Shown here piece after piece: positions 26,577 through 36,442 of a DNA stretch of 64,000 nt. Source of the DNA: Mycolicibacterium aichiense. GTDB lineage: Bacteria > Actinomycetota > Actinomycetes > Mycobacteriales > Mycobacteriaceae. The DNA lies in assembly GCF_010726245.1 (NCBI RefSeq), contig NZ_AP022561.1, positions 5,704,001-5,768,000 on the forward strand, given 5' to 3'. The position numbers were made by a program, and so were the translations under genes. The first letter of the stretch is position 1, and every line of letters begins with the position of its first letter. A model generated the notes under the pieces. The model was not told the origin of the DNA, did no database searches, and saw nothing but the letters and a program-made list of their open reading frames with translations.

Positions 26577-27014
26577 CAGCTCATCGAAGCGGAATACCGC
26601 GAGTGTGCCCGCCAATGCCTCGAATTCGTCAGGCGTACCGTCGCGCACCAGGCCCGACCGCTTGGCGAACATCACGCCGACCGGCACCTGTTCGGGGAAC
26701 GCCCGCAGCACCGGTCTGGCTTCTTCGGGACCGAGTTCGACGATCGTGACCTGACGGGAACGCCGTCCGCGGCTCAGCGTGCCGGTCCCGGCCGCCTTCG
26801 CGTTGCGCGCCCAGTCCGCTCCCGGATAACCCGCGACGGTGTACAGGCCGCCGTCGTGGGAGAACGGCGTCATCGGTGTGCTGCGCGGCTTGCCGGACTT
26901 GCGGCCAGGCACGGTGAGCACATAGGCGGGTCCGGTGTGCAGCCCGAGTTTCTGCACGGCCATCATGAAGCGGTTCATCGGCTTGAGCCAGCGCGGTGGT
27001 TGTGGGTTGGTCAT
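26568..27014 (-). CDS. Deazaflavin (F420)-dependent nitroreductase-family protein
   Basis: Split-barrel reductase of 148 residues in the Ddn/PF04075 family. Typical stretches are YVLTVPGRKSGKPRSTPM and YTVAGYPGADWARNAKAAG, which contribute to F420 binding. Substrates are usually quinones or nitro compounds. The frame extends upstream to 27101, but the ATG at 27014 (MTNPQPPRWLKPMNRF) is the normal start. Divergent from the sigma factor, 74 bp apart. Confidence 0.85.
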   Translation of the reverse strand: MTNPQPPRWLKPMNRFMMAVQKLGLHTGPAYVLTVPGRKSGKPRSTPMTPFSHDGGLYTVAGYPGADWARNAKAAGTGTLSRGRRSRQVTIVELGPEEARPVLRAFPEQVPVGVMFAKRSGLVRDGTPDEFEALAGTLAVFRFDELRG

Positions 27015-27088
27015 ACCAACAACGACGAGATGGCGTACCGGAAGGTGACAGCGGTAACTTCTGAGCATGCCGATTCGTCGTCTATGAC

Positions 27089-27940
27089 ATGAGCGACACA
27101 CTTCCCGCCCTGCTGCAGGCCCACCGCCCGTACCTGATCAATCTGGCCTACCAGATGGTCGGCGACGTCGGCGATGCGGAAGACATTGTGCAGGAAGCAT
27201 TCCTGCGGCTGTCGCAGACCGATCTGGACGGCATCGACGACCCGCGCGGCTGGCTCACTGTGGTCAGCAGCAGACTCTGCCTCGATCACGTGCGGTCGGC
27301 CCGGCACCGGCGGGTGACCACCGCCGAACCCGAGCGGATGCAACGTCACACACCGCTGCACCACAGCGCGATGCCCGACCCGGGTGAGCGGGTCACCCTG
27401 GACGACGAGGTGCACGACGCGCTGTTCGAGGTGCTGTCCCGGCTCAGCCCCGGCGAGCGGGTGACATTCGTGTTGCATGACGTGTTCCGGGTGCCGTTCG
27501 AGGACATCGCAGAGACGGTCGGGCGTCCGGCGGCGACGTGCCGTCAGCTCGCCCGCCGGGCCCGCACCAAGATCCACGCCGCCGGGCCGGTCGCCACCGT
27601 GGTCGACGACACCGAGCATCACCGGGTCACCGAGAGGTTCATCGCCGCCTGCGCCGGCGGCGACCTGGCAGCCCTGACCGAGGTGCTGGCTCCCGACGTA
27701 TGGGGCTCCGGCACAGTCCTGGTCGAACCCGCGCCACCGCCGCAGGTGAATTACGGCCGGCAGGCAGTCGGGGTCAACTTGCTGCGTTACCTCACCGGCG
27801 CAACGCTCGTCAGCGGCCCGGTCGGGCGGCCCGTCGTGCTGGCGTTCAGCGAGCGGCGGCTGTTCGCCGTGGTCGTCCTCACCATCCGCCACGGTGTGGT
27901 CGCCGCGATCGAGGCGACTGCCGACCCGTCAGCGCGCTGA
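27089..27940 (+). CDS. sigI: ECF sigma factor, SigI-like
   Basis: Sigma factor of 283 residues. Region 2 covers HRPYLINLAYQMVGDVGDAEDIVQEAFLRL; region 4 includes LSPGERVTFVLHDVFRVPFEDIAETVGR with ATCRQLARRARTKI; the last 110 or so residues are a SnoaL-like domain. This layout and the sequence match my memory of M. tuberculosis SigI (Rv1189). Members with SnoaL-like tails often lack a separate anti-sigma factor, and none is seen next to it. Confidence 0.83.
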   Translation: MSDTLPALLQAHRPYLINLAYQMVGDVGDAEDIVQEAFLRLSQTDLDGIDDPRGWLTVVSSRLCLDHVRSARHRRVTTAEPERMQRHTPLHHSAMPDPGERVTLDDEVHDALFEVLSRLSPGERVTFVLHDVFRVPFEDIAETVGRPAATCRQLARRARTKIHAAGPVATVVDDTEHHRVTERFIAACAGGDLAALTEVLAPDVWGSGTVLVEPAPPPQVNYGRQAVGVNLLRYLTGATLVSGPVGRPVVLAFSERRLFAVVVLTIRHGVVAAIEATADPSAR

Positions 27941-27955
27941 CTCCCTCGCCGGGCG

Positions 27956-29689
27956 TCACTGCGTCAACCGGCGACTGAGCCCACTTGCGCGTGCTGCCCG
28001 ACGCCCCACCGCGGCGCGCAGCTGCTCGGCAGAGCCCACCACCCGAACCTTCGTCTTGGCCCGAGTCACCGCGGTGTACAACAACTCCCGGCTCAGCAAC
28101 CGCGAATCCGTCGGCGGCAGCAGCACCGTCACCTCCTCGACCTGACTGCCCTGGCTCTTGTGGATCGTCATCGCATGCATGGTCTCGATATCGGCCAGCC
28201 GGCTGGTGGCGAACTCGGCAGTGCCGTCGGCCCCCGCCATCGCCACCCGCAGCACGCCGTCGCGCAGCACACTCACCCCGATGTCACCGTTGTAGAGCCG
28301 CAGTCCGTAGTCGTTGGCGGTCACCAGCACCGGCCGGCCGGCGTACCACGAAGCCCATTGCGGGGCATCGGTTTCCTCGGCCAGCCACCGCTCGACCTGA
28401 CGGTTCCAGTACGCCACCCCGTGCGGCCCACGCCGGTGCGCGCACAGCAGCCGGTGCTCCTCGAGAGTGGCCAGCGCCGCCTCCCCATTGCCGAGCACCG
28501 CGGCCTCGCGCAGTCGGATCGCATGCGGAACCAGCACCTGACGAAGGGCCGTGGCGGGCTCCTCGGTGTCGATCCATTCGATGTGCTCGCCACCGGCATT
28601 CAGGACGTCGATCGCGCGGTTGGCGTCACCGACCCGGATCGCCAGTGCCAGCGCCCCGATGGACGCGCCGAAGCGATGCGACGTGATGAGCTTGGCCACC
28701 GGCGTATCGCCGCGCGCACTGAGCCCCTCCACCAAATCCGCCAGTACCGCGCCCGCTTCCACCGAGGCCAGCTGGTCGGGGTCGCCCACGAGCAGCAGGC
28801 GCGAATCCGGCCGGACCGCTTCGACCAGGCGGGCCATCATCGTCAACGACACCATCGACGTCTCGTCGACGACGATCACGTCGTGCGGCAGCCGGTTCTC
28901 CCGGTGATGCCGGAACCGCGCCGAGGTCCTGGGCAGAGGACCCAGCAACCGATGCAGCGTGGTGGCGCGCAGCCCCGTCAGCCGGTCGCGATCGGCGGTC
29001 GTCAGTTCGTCGACCTCAGCCTGCACCGCCTCCTGAAGCCGGGCGGCCGCCTTGCCGGTCGGCGCAGCCAGCGCGATGCGCAGCCCCGGTGTGCCGTCCA
29101 GCTCCGCCTGCTCGGCCAGCAGCGCCAGCAGCCTCGCCACGGTGGTGGTCTTGCCGGTGCCCGGTCCCCCGGTCAGCACGGTGAGTCCCTGGGCCAGGGC
29201 GATCTCCGCGACCCGGCGTTGTTCGTCATAACCGGACGGGAAAAGCCGTGCAATGTCGGGCAATCGGCGCTGCGGACGGGCAGCGGTCAGCGCCAGCACA
29301 TCGGTGGCGACCTGGCGTTCCTCCAGCCAGTACCGGTCGAAATACAGCAGGTCTTCGTCGAGGTGCAACACCGCCGGCGAGCGCAGCAGTGGGCTGGCCG
29401 CGACGGCTGCCAGCCACTCCCCCGGCTCCGGCCATGGCAGGTCCTCGATGTCGACCTGCTCCCGCACCGCCGCGAGTTCCACGCACACCGACCCGCCGCG
29501 CACCGCACGCACCACGAACGCGATCGCCAGCGCGACCCGCTCGTCGGGCTCCTTGCCCAGAGCCGTCAACCGTTGGGCGACAAGGACATCGGATGCTTCG
29601 ATGGCCCCCGCTTCGTTGAACACCCGCAACGATCCGGTGGCGCCGGCACAGAGCCGCCAGTCCGCGGCGTCGGTCACCTCGACGGTCAT
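27956..29689 (-). CDS. recD: Exodeoxyribonuclease V alpha subunit RecD
   Basis: Fast 5'-3' helicase subunit of RecBCD, 577 residues. Walker A is GGPGTGKTTT near 175, motif II VVDETSMVS, motif III LVGDPDQLASVEAG, and C-terminal motifs HAMTIHKSQGSQ and YTAVTRAK. The ATG at 29689 overlaps the recB stop by four bases; the longer frame to 29875 is rejected. It converges on sigI with a 15-bp gap. Confidence 0.93.
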   Translation of the reverse strand: MTVEVTDAADWRLCAGATGSLRVFNEAGAIEASDVLVAQRLTALGKEPDERVALAIAFVVRAVRGGSVCVELAAVREQVDIEDLPWPEPGEWLAAVAASPLLRSPAVLHLDEDLLYFDRYWLEERQVATDVLALTAARPQRRLPDIARLFPSGYDEQRRVAEIALAQGLTVLTGGPGTGKTTTVARLLALLAEQAELDGTPGLRIALAAPTGKAAARLQEAVQAEVDELTTADRDRLTGLRATTLHRLLGPLPRTSARFRHHRENRLPHDVIVVDETSMVSLTMMARLVEAVRPDSRLLLVGDPDQLASVEAGAVLADLVEGLSARGDTPVAKLITSHRFGASIGALALAIRVGDANRAIDVLNAGGEHIEWIDTEEPATALRQVLVPHAIRLREAAVLGNGEAALATLEEHRLLCAHRRGPHGVAYWNRQVERWLAEETDAPQWASWYAGRPVLVTANDYGLRLYNGDIGVSVLRDGVLRVAMAGADGTAEFATSRLADIETMHAMTIHKSQGSQVEEVTVLLPPTDSRLLSRELLYTAVTRAKTKVRVVGSAEQLRAAVGRRAARASGLSRRLTQ

Positions 29690-32600
29690 GTCGCCACCCG
29701 CGGTCCGTCGAGCAGGTCCGACACCGCCGTCACCAGCGCCGTGGGTGGACGCCAGCTGAACACCCCGGCGGGGTGACCGTCGGCGGTGGGCGTGTCCGGG
29801 CCGCACATGCCGCGGACGAACAGATACAGCACGCCACCGAGGTGGCGCTCTGGCTGGTACCCGGGTTGTCGCCACCGCAGGAACCGATGCAGCACAACGC
29901 TGTACAGCAACGCCTGCAGTGGATAGTCGGAATGCAGCATCGCCTCGGCCATCCGCTCACGGTCGTAGTCGGCGGCAGACAGCAGGCGATCGGCCTCCCC
30001 CAGCCAGTTGGTCTTGTAATCGACCACCAGATAGCGATCCCCCGCACCGTCGGGTATCCGCAGCACCGCGTCGACAGACCCGGACAGATAGCCGCGCAAG
30101 GACTGCACACCGAGCGGGCCGCCGCTGAGCCTCTCGACATAGGGCGCCAGCGGGTCGTCGGCCGGCAGGTGCTCGCTCAGCAGCCGGCCGACATCAGCCA
30201 GCCGGGTCTCGGGTCGGCCCGTTCCCCGATCGCCGCCGGACAGCGGGAACTCGAAGTCCATCTCGCACAAGCGGTCCCGCAACCCGATCTGGCGCAGGGT
30301 CAGCCCGCCGGCCAACGGGCCGAGGGAGGTGTCGTGCATCGGCACCAGGGCCGCGGCGAGGTCCGCAGCGTCGACGTCGACCGGCCACCACACCGAGTGC
30401 CGGTCGATCTGGGTCTTCAGTTCAGTCGCCAGGTCGGCGGCGAACGGGTCGGCGGTTTCGAGGACCGCGTGCACCAGGCTGCCGAACGTGGCGCCGGTGG
30501 GCAGGTCGGCCATCGGGGAGGGCACGTCCGCTCCCGACGGCGGTGCGCTGACCGCGATGTCGGCGACCTCGTCGTCGAGCTGGATCACCTCGGGTTCGCT
30601 GCCGACCCCGGTCGTCTCAGCGGCTCGGATCAGGCCAGAGTACGAGGTCCGCCGCCATGTGGTGTCGATGCCGCGATGAAAGTGTCTGACACCCAGATCT
30701 TCTCGCGGCTGCTTCGTGGCCAGCTCGACGGGATCGGCGACGATCGACTCTTCCAGTACCGGGCCTCCCGCGGTCTCCCATTGCCTCAGCAGCGCCATCG
30801 CGTCGGCGTCGTCGACCCGTTCGGGGTCACAGCGGTCCGGGACGGTGCTCTGCCCGGGACGACGGCCCCGCAGCAGGCGCGACAGGCCGCCGTTGGGTTC
30901 ATCCCACGACGGCGCCCACCACGCCACCACCTGCGACTGTGCCCGTGTCATCGCGACATACGTCAGCCTGGTCTCCTCACCGGCGGCCTCCTGCCTGCCG
31001 AGCCGCTGCGCGGTCGCCAGCTCGGCGCTCTGATCGCCGCCGACGTGCAGGCAGCGCCGCTCCCGGTCGTGGAAACGGACCAGATCCTCGCTGCGCACAT
31101 AGCGATTGAACGTGAAGGGCAGATAGACGATCGGGAACTGCAGCCCCTTGCTCACCCACACCGTCATGATCTGCACCGCGGCGGCATCGCTGTCCAGGCG
31201 GCGGTTTCGCTCCGGCGCGCCGCTGCGCTCCTCGCGCTGGCTGCGCAGCCAGTCGCGTAATGCGGTGAGGCTGAGCTGCTCCCGGTGGGACACCTCGTGC
31301 AACAGCTGGGTGACGTGGGCGAGGTCGGTCATGTTGCGTTCGCCGCCTGCCCAGGACAACACCCGGCCGCCCATCCCCGCCAGCTGGGCTGCCTCGAACA
31401 CCGCCGCCACGCCGGCTTCCCGGGCGTGATCTGCCCACTGCCGCAAAGTATCCGCGATCCGGTCGGTCAGCGCGTCACCGCCGGCGGCCAGGTCCTCAGC
31501 GGTCCTGCCGAAGAACATCGTGGTCGCGGCGGCGCGGACCAACCCGGGCCGGTGCAACTGGTCGAACGCCTCCAGCAGGCTCAGCCAGTCGTCGGCGGCG
31601 TGCGACTTGAGCACATCGGTGTCGCCGGTGTAGACGGCCGGGACGCCGGCGGTCACCAGCGCGTCGAAGCACGCGCGGGCGTCGGCGTGGCTTTCGGTGA
31701 TGACGGCGATGTCGTTGGCCTGCAATGGCCTGCCGTCGAAGGTGGCCGTGCTCGCCAGGAGCACGGCGATATCGGACGCCAGGTCGGCAGCGACGTGGGG
31801 GCGCAAGGCGTCCATGCGGATCGTGCGGGTACCCCGCTGCCCGAAGCGTTCCCTGCTGACCACCCGCAGCCGGAATGGATCGTTGTGCGGGGCGCCCGCC
31901 AATCGGTGGCCGCGGTGGTGGGCCTGGACGGGAAGGACTTTGATGTCGGGATCACCGAGCTCAGCGCCGCCCAGCACGTTCTGCAGGCGGTCGACCAGCA
32001 CCGCATCGCTGCGCCAGTTCATGCCGAGGGTGCGGCGTTGCCCTGCGGTCTTGGCGGCATGGAGGTAGGTGACGATGTCCCCGCCGCGGAAGGCGTAGAT
32101 CGCCTGCTTGGGATCGCCGATGAGGATGAGCGTCGACTGGCCGCTGAATGCTCGCTCGATCACCTGCCACTGCACCGGGTCGGTGTCCTGGAACTCGTCG
32201 ACCATCACCACTGACCACCGCTGGTGCATACGGGTGGCGGCGGGCGACTCGGCCGATTCCAGCGCGTCGGCCAGCCTGCCGAGCAGATCGTCGTAGCTGA
32301 GGATCCCCCGCCGGCGTTTGCGCCGATCCAACTCGGCCAGAACATCGGTGGCGAAGCCGACCCGGACCGCGGGCTGCGAGCCCGGCGTCGGATCCAGCGG
32401 CCGCAGCTCGGTGCCCGGATTGGCGACCACCTCGCGCCCCAGCTTGAGCGCCTCACCGCGGCTGATCGGCGGCTGCTCGCGCTCCTGCCCGAAGTGGGCC
32501 AGGTACAGATCGTCGACGATCTCGGCAACCAGTTCGTCCAAGCTCTCGGCCAGCGTCACGTGGGAATCGGTATCCCCAGCGACACCAAGGGATTTCAGCA

Positions 32601-32985
32601 CCAGATGACAGAACTGGTGGGTGGTGGCGATCGTGGCGGCATCGAAGCCGGCCAGTGCGTCGCGCAGTCGGTGTCGACGTTCGGCCAGGTCGGCCGGCGC
32701 ACCGTCGGTGAGCGCAGCCAGAACGTCGTTGCGCTGGGCCAGTTCCGGGTCGTCGAACGCCCGCAACGCCTCCTGCAACGCATTCCGCACCCGCTCCCGC
32801 AGCTCCTGGGTGGCCGCGCGACTGAACGTGATCAACAGCATCTGGTCCAGCCTGGCCCGGCCTTCGGCCACGTAGCGGGTCACCAGGGCGGCGAGGGTGA
32901 ACGTCTTTCCGGTCCCGGCGCTGGCTTCCAGCACGGTGGTCGAACCGTGCTCCGGGAGGGCGCCCAGCAGATCGAACTGATCCAT
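29686..32985 (-). CDS. recB: Exodeoxyribonuclease V beta subunit RecB
   Basis: Helicase-nuclease of 1,099 residues. UvrD-type Walker A is ASAGTGKT (21-28), motif II VVMVDEFQDTDPVQW, motif III LIGDPKQAIYAFRGGD. The C-terminal nuclease domain contains LVVDYKTNW (around 985), the metal-binding D-x-K of the RecB nuclease. The start ATG at 32985 overlaps the recC stop by one base (TGATG), so the frame's longer start at 33021 is not used. In mycobacteria RecBCD serves single-strand annealing repair. Confidence 0.93.
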   Translation of the reverse strand: MDQFDLLGALPEHGSTTVLEASAGTGKTFTLAALVTRYVAEGRARLDQMLLITFSRAATQELRERVRNALQEALRAFDDPELAQRNDVLAALTDGAPADLAERRHRLRDALAGFDAATIATTHQFCHLVLKSLGVAGDTDSHVTLAESLDELVAEIVDDLYLAHFGQEREQPPISRGEALKLGREVVANPGTELRPLDPTPGSQPAVRVGFATDVLAELDRRKRRRGILSYDDLLGRLADALESAESPAATRMHQRWSVVMVDEFQDTDPVQWQVIERAFSGQSTLILIGDPKQAIYAFRGGDIVTYLHAAKTAGQRRTLGMNWRSDAVLVDRLQNVLGGAELGDPDIKVLPVQAHHRGHRLAGAPHNDPFRLRVVSRERFGQRGTRTIRMDALRPHVAADLASDIAVLLASTATFDGRPLQANDIAVITESHADARACFDALVTAGVPAVYTGDTDVLKSHAADDWLSLLEAFDQLHRPGLVRAAATTMFFGRTAEDLAAGGDALTDRIADTLRQWADHAREAGVAAVFEAAQLAGMGGRVLSWAGGERNMTDLAHVTQLLHEVSHREQLSLTALRDWLRSQREERSGAPERNRRLDSDAAAVQIMTVWVSKGLQFPIVYLPFTFNRYVRSEDLVRFHDRERRCLHVGGDQSAELATAQRLGRQEAAGEETRLTYVAMTRAQSQVVAWWAPSWDEPNGGLSRLLRGRRPGQSTVPDRCDPERVDDADAMALLRQWETAGGPVLEESIVADPVELATKQPREDLGVRHFHRGIDTTWRRTSYSGLIRAAETTGVGSEPEVIQLDDEVADIAVSAPPSGADVPSPMADLPTGATFGSLVHAVLETADPFAADLATELKTQIDRHSVWWPVDVDAADLAAALVPMHDTSLGPLAGGLTLRQIGLRDRLCEMDFEFPLSGGDRGTGRPETRLADVGRLLSEHLPADDPLAPYVERLSGGPLGVQSLRGYLSGSVDAVLRIPDGAGDRYLVVDYKTNWLGEADRLLSAADYDRERMAEAMLHSDYPLQALLYSVVLHRFLRWRQPGYQPERHLGGVLYLFVRGMCGPDTPTADGHPAGVFSWRPPTALVTAVSDLLDGPRVAT

Positions 32986-35900
32986 CAGGCACCGTCCTCG
33001 GCACGCAGCAGCGGTGCCCACAGCCGCGTCGCATAGGCCCCCAACCGGGTCAGCTCACCGGGTGTTTCCTCGCCGGGGCGCGGCTCGGTGAGCAACGGGT
33101 CCAGGTCGGGCTCCCGGCCCCAGACCCGCTCGATGGCACGGTCATCGCGTTCGTACCGCCACTTCGACCAGGCTTCGGTGCGGGGATCCTGGCCGCTGAT
33201 CCGTGCCACCGCCCAGGCATGAGACGTCTTGATGGGCAGCGGAATCGGCTCGCGGCGACCGGCATCGTAGATCGCCACCAGATCCCGGAGCAGCCCGACG
33301 GGATCCTCCTGCGGCGCCCCCAGAACGCGCTCGACCACCCCATTGCGGCGGCGTTGCCTGCCGATGCACACCGCGGACCATTGCCCCGGATATGCGGCGC
33401 ACAGTGCCAGCATCGGGATCCAGGCCCGCAGCAGGTGCGGGGCATCCAGTTTGGAGAACGTCACCTCCAGCAGCCGCTTGCCGTAGACGCCGGAGACGGT
33501 GCCGGTGAGACGACGGCCACCGCCCAGGTCGATGTCCACGTCGTAGGCGCGCGGGGTTCCGGTTCGATGGGCCAGCGCCGCCCGCGCCAGTTCGGTTGCC
33601 TGGTCACGTAATTCGCTGGCGGTGCGCCAGCCCAGCCGGCCCGGCGGCAACGTGCCTCGGCGCCATTCCGCCTGCCCGGCCCGGTCGGGATCCATTCCGG
33701 CGAGCATGTCGGTGAGCAGCCGCTGCCCGACTGTCCACTGCTGGAGGTTGTCGATCTCGACGGGCATGGCGTCCTCGACGCCCTCGACGTCCCACGGCAG
33801 CGTCACGTCGAGTGCGGTGAAGAAACCTTTGACGGGATTGGCGAAGAACTTCGAGAGGTCGGCCAGCGTGACGTCGTCGGGGCGGGGCGGGGGCAGCGGA
33901 TTCGCCAGCAGGTCGGGCTGTTCGGGGCGGTGACCGCCGGTGATCGATGCGGCAGCGAGCACGCTCGAGTCGAAGGTGAACGGTTCGGCGGGCACCCCGA
34001 GCGCGCCCGGCGTCACATTGCGAACATCGAAGGGCTGCAACGGGTGCCGGATGAGAATTTCCTCGCGTACCGGCGCGTCGGTGGTGCGGTCGAGTGCGTC
34101 GAGCAGTTCGGCGAGCGGAACCGCCGGTGGCCGGGGCTGCCCGGAGTACTCGTTGGCGCCCGTGTAGGTGATCACCAGCTTGTCGGTCGCGGCGCAGATC
34201 GCGTCCAACAACAGCTGACGGTCCTCGGAGCGGATGTCACGCTCACCGGTCCTCGGCTCGCGGGCCAGCACGTCGTCGCCGTCGACCACCCCGATCCGGG
34301 GAAACACCGTGTCGTCCAGGCCGACCAGGCACACCACCCGGTGCGGCACCGACCGCATCGGAACCATGGTGCACACCGTCAGCGTGCCGGTCCGGAAGTT
34401 CGCTCGGGTCGGCCTGCCCGACAGATGGCGACCCAGCAGTGCGGTGACATCCGGCAACCGCAGATCGGTGTCCGCTCGCTGCCCGGCGGAGGTCAGCACG
34501 TCGCCGAACTCACGTTGCAGCTGACTGGTCTGCCAGGCGTCGTCACCGGTGGTGATCGTGAGCATGCCGACACCGTCCTGCAGTGCGGTCAGCCACTGCC
34601 GCAGCGGGCGGACCCCGCTCAGCGAGTCGATGACGCGCTGCAACCGGCCCACATACTCGGCCAGCCGGCCGGCCAGCTCCACGCTGTTGCTACCGACATC
34701 GTCCAGCGGCAGGGTGACGTCCAACCAGTCCTTCGAATCGTCGGACATCGCGACCCCGGCCAGCACCCGGTCCAGGCCGAACCGCCAGGTGTTCTGGATG
34801 AACGGGATGCCGAACGGGGCGCGATGCTCGGCATCGAAGCCCCACCGGATGTTGGCCTGCTGCACCCAGCGGGTGATGGTCTCCATGTCGTCGTCGGTGA
34901 AGGCGAATCGCGCCCGCACCGGTTCCAGATGGGCGAAGTCCAGCACCTCGGTCGCCGTCACCCGGCTGCCGGCCAACGCCAACAGCTTCGCCGCCACCCC
35001 GAGCAGTGGATTGGTCTGGATCAATGCGCGATCGGCGAGCCGCACCCGAAGCTGGTGGGCGGGATGCGCACCCGGCACCACGTCGCCGAGACCGAAGTCC
35101 GCGACGATCAGCGGGGCGTAGGTCTCGATGTCCGGGCACATCACCAGGATGTCGCGGGGTTCCAGGGTGCGGTCCTCGGCGAGCAGACCGAGCAGGACCT
35201 CACGCAACACATCGACCTGGCGGGCCGCGCCGTGGCAGCTGTGCACCTGCACCGACCGATCACCGGCATACGAACGACCTTGCGGCCGTTCGGCATTGGC
35301 AGCGATGTCGGATTGCAGCCAGCCCAGCAGTGTGTCCGGAAGGCGTTCGGCGGCCAGGAACTCGTCGGTGGCCACCGCCGCAGGCAGGCCGCGCTGGAGT
35401 TCGCGGACATCGCGGCCGAGGGTGGCCAGCAGCGGGTGGGCGGCGAACCGGTGGCTGGTGTCCTCGCTGCGTGCCACGGTTCCCCGCACGTCGCTCAGCG
35501 CGGTCCACAGCGCGGCGCTCGGATGCGGCAACCACAGGTGCACGTCGTGGTGTTCGGCCAGCGCGCCGACGAGTTCGATCTCGGTGCTCGGCAGTCGGGT
35601 ATGCCCGAACAGCGACAACCTGGCCGGCAGGTCCGCCCCCGACTCAGTGAGCCGGGCAAGGGTTTTCGCGTGCCGCTCGTGGGGTGGGTCGACGCCCATC
35701 CTGGCGACCAGGGCACGCCACAGGTGTGGCTGCCAGCGCAGGTCGGCGTCCAGATCGCCGGGCTGGCAGGCCAGCCACTCGACCAGGAGCCGGGGGCGCT
35801 GCCGGGCGTAGGAGGCGAACAGCGCGGCGAGCCGGCGTGCCACCGCGTACCGCCTGCCCCGCCGAAGCTCCTTCTCCTCACCGGCGACGAAGTGCCCGAG

Positions 35901-36248
35901 GTGGGTGGCCAGCGTCCGGCACCACGGCTCGTCGAGGCTGTCGTCGATGACCTCGAGCAGCGGCCACGCCATCGCGTCCGCCGACCACGGATCATCGTCA
36001 CCGGTGCCCGCGATCTCCGCGATCAACGATGCCGGCGACCGGAACGACACCCCGGCGCAGACGCCCCCGGCGCCGTCCCCGCCGCCGAGGACGTGCGAGA
36101 GCCGCTGACTGAGCCACCGTTCCACACCGCGGGCCGGCACCACCACGAGTTCGGCGGCGAACGGGTCGGATTGCGGGACGGCCAGCAGCGCGCCGAGACC
36201 GTCGGCGAGCAGGTCTGTTCGCTCGGCTCGGTGCAGGTGCAGGGCCAT
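32985..36248 (-). CDS. recC: Exodeoxyribonuclease V gamma subunit RecC
   Basis: Subunit of 1,087 residues with inactive helicase-like domains. It begins MALHLHRAERTDLLADGLG and contains VVPARGVERWLSQRLSH, LSLFGHTRLPSTEIE, VHSCHGAARQVDVLREVLL and DILVMCPDIETYAPLI, all typical of RecC. The ATG at 36248 is chosen over the frame start at 36458, whose extra 70 residues lack family features. It is the first gene of recC-recB-recD; the 194-bp gap upstream should hold promoters for this operon and the divergent cellulase gene. Confidence 0.93.
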   Translation of the reverse strand: MALHLHRAERTDLLADGLGALLAVPQSDPFAAELVVVPARGVERWLSQRLSHVLGGGDGAGGVCAGVSFRSPASLIAEIAGTGDDDPWSADAMAWPLLEVIDDSLDEPWCRTLATHLGHFVAGEEKELRRGRRYAVARRLAALFASYARQRPRLLVEWLACQPGDLDADLRWQPHLWRALVARMGVDPPHERHAKTLARLTESGADLPARLSLFGHTRLPSTEIELVGALAEHHDVHLWLPHPSAALWTALSDVRGTVARSEDTSHRFAAHPLLATLGRDVRELQRGLPAAVATDEFLAAERLPDTLLGWLQSDIAANAERPQGRSYAGDRSVQVHSCHGAARQVDVLREVLLGLLAEDRTLEPRDILVMCPDIETYAPLIVADFGLGDVVPGAHPAHQLRVRLADRALIQTNPLLGVAAKLLALAGSRVTATEVLDFAHLEPVRARFAFTDDDMETITRWVQQANIRWGFDAEHRAPFGIPFIQNTWRFGLDRVLAGVAMSDDSKDWLDVTLPLDDVGSNSVELAGRLAEYVGRLQRVIDSLSGVRPLRQWLTALQDGVGMLTITTGDDAWQTSQLQREFGDVLTSAGQRADTDLRLPDVTALLGRHLSGRPTRANFRTGTLTVCTMVPMRSVPHRVVCLVGLDDTVFPRIGVVDGDDVLAREPRTGERDIRSEDRQLLLDAICAATDKLVITYTGANEYSGQPRPPAVPLAELLDALDRTTDAPVREEILIRHPLQPFDVRNVTPGALGVPAEPFTFDSSVLAAASITGGHRPEQPDLLANPLPPPRPDDVTLADLSKFFANPVKGFFTALDVTLPWDVEGVEDAMPVEIDNLQQWTVGQRLLTDMLAGMDPDRAGQAEWRRGTLPPGRLGWRTASELRDQATELARAALAHRTGTPRAYDVDIDLGGGRRLTGTVSGVYGKRLLEVTFSKLDAPHLLRAWIPMLALCAAYPGQWSAVCIGRQRRRNGVVERVLGAPQEDPVGLLRDLVAIYDAGRREPIPLPIKTSHAWAVARISGQDPRTEAWSKWRYERDDRAIERVWGREPDLDPLLTEPRPGEETPGELTRLGAYATRLWAPLLRAEDGA

Positions 36249-36442
36249 CGGGATCACCGTAGCCGCGCCGGGGGACATCGCCGCCGCAGGCACCGGCTGT
36301 GTCCAAGCCTTTGACGCCCCCGCCAAATTTGTCCAGGGCTTGTACACAGCAAAGATTTTTTTGACTCGAATTTCGATGAAATGCGTGACATGCGAGCACC
36401 TTTCAGCAACGCTGTGAACTCTCGTGGAGGAAGGGCAGAGCA

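Noticed and set aside
33930..36314. 794-codon plus-strand frame
   Set aside because: Antisense shadow of recC; composition is Gly/Arg/His-rich without family motifs.
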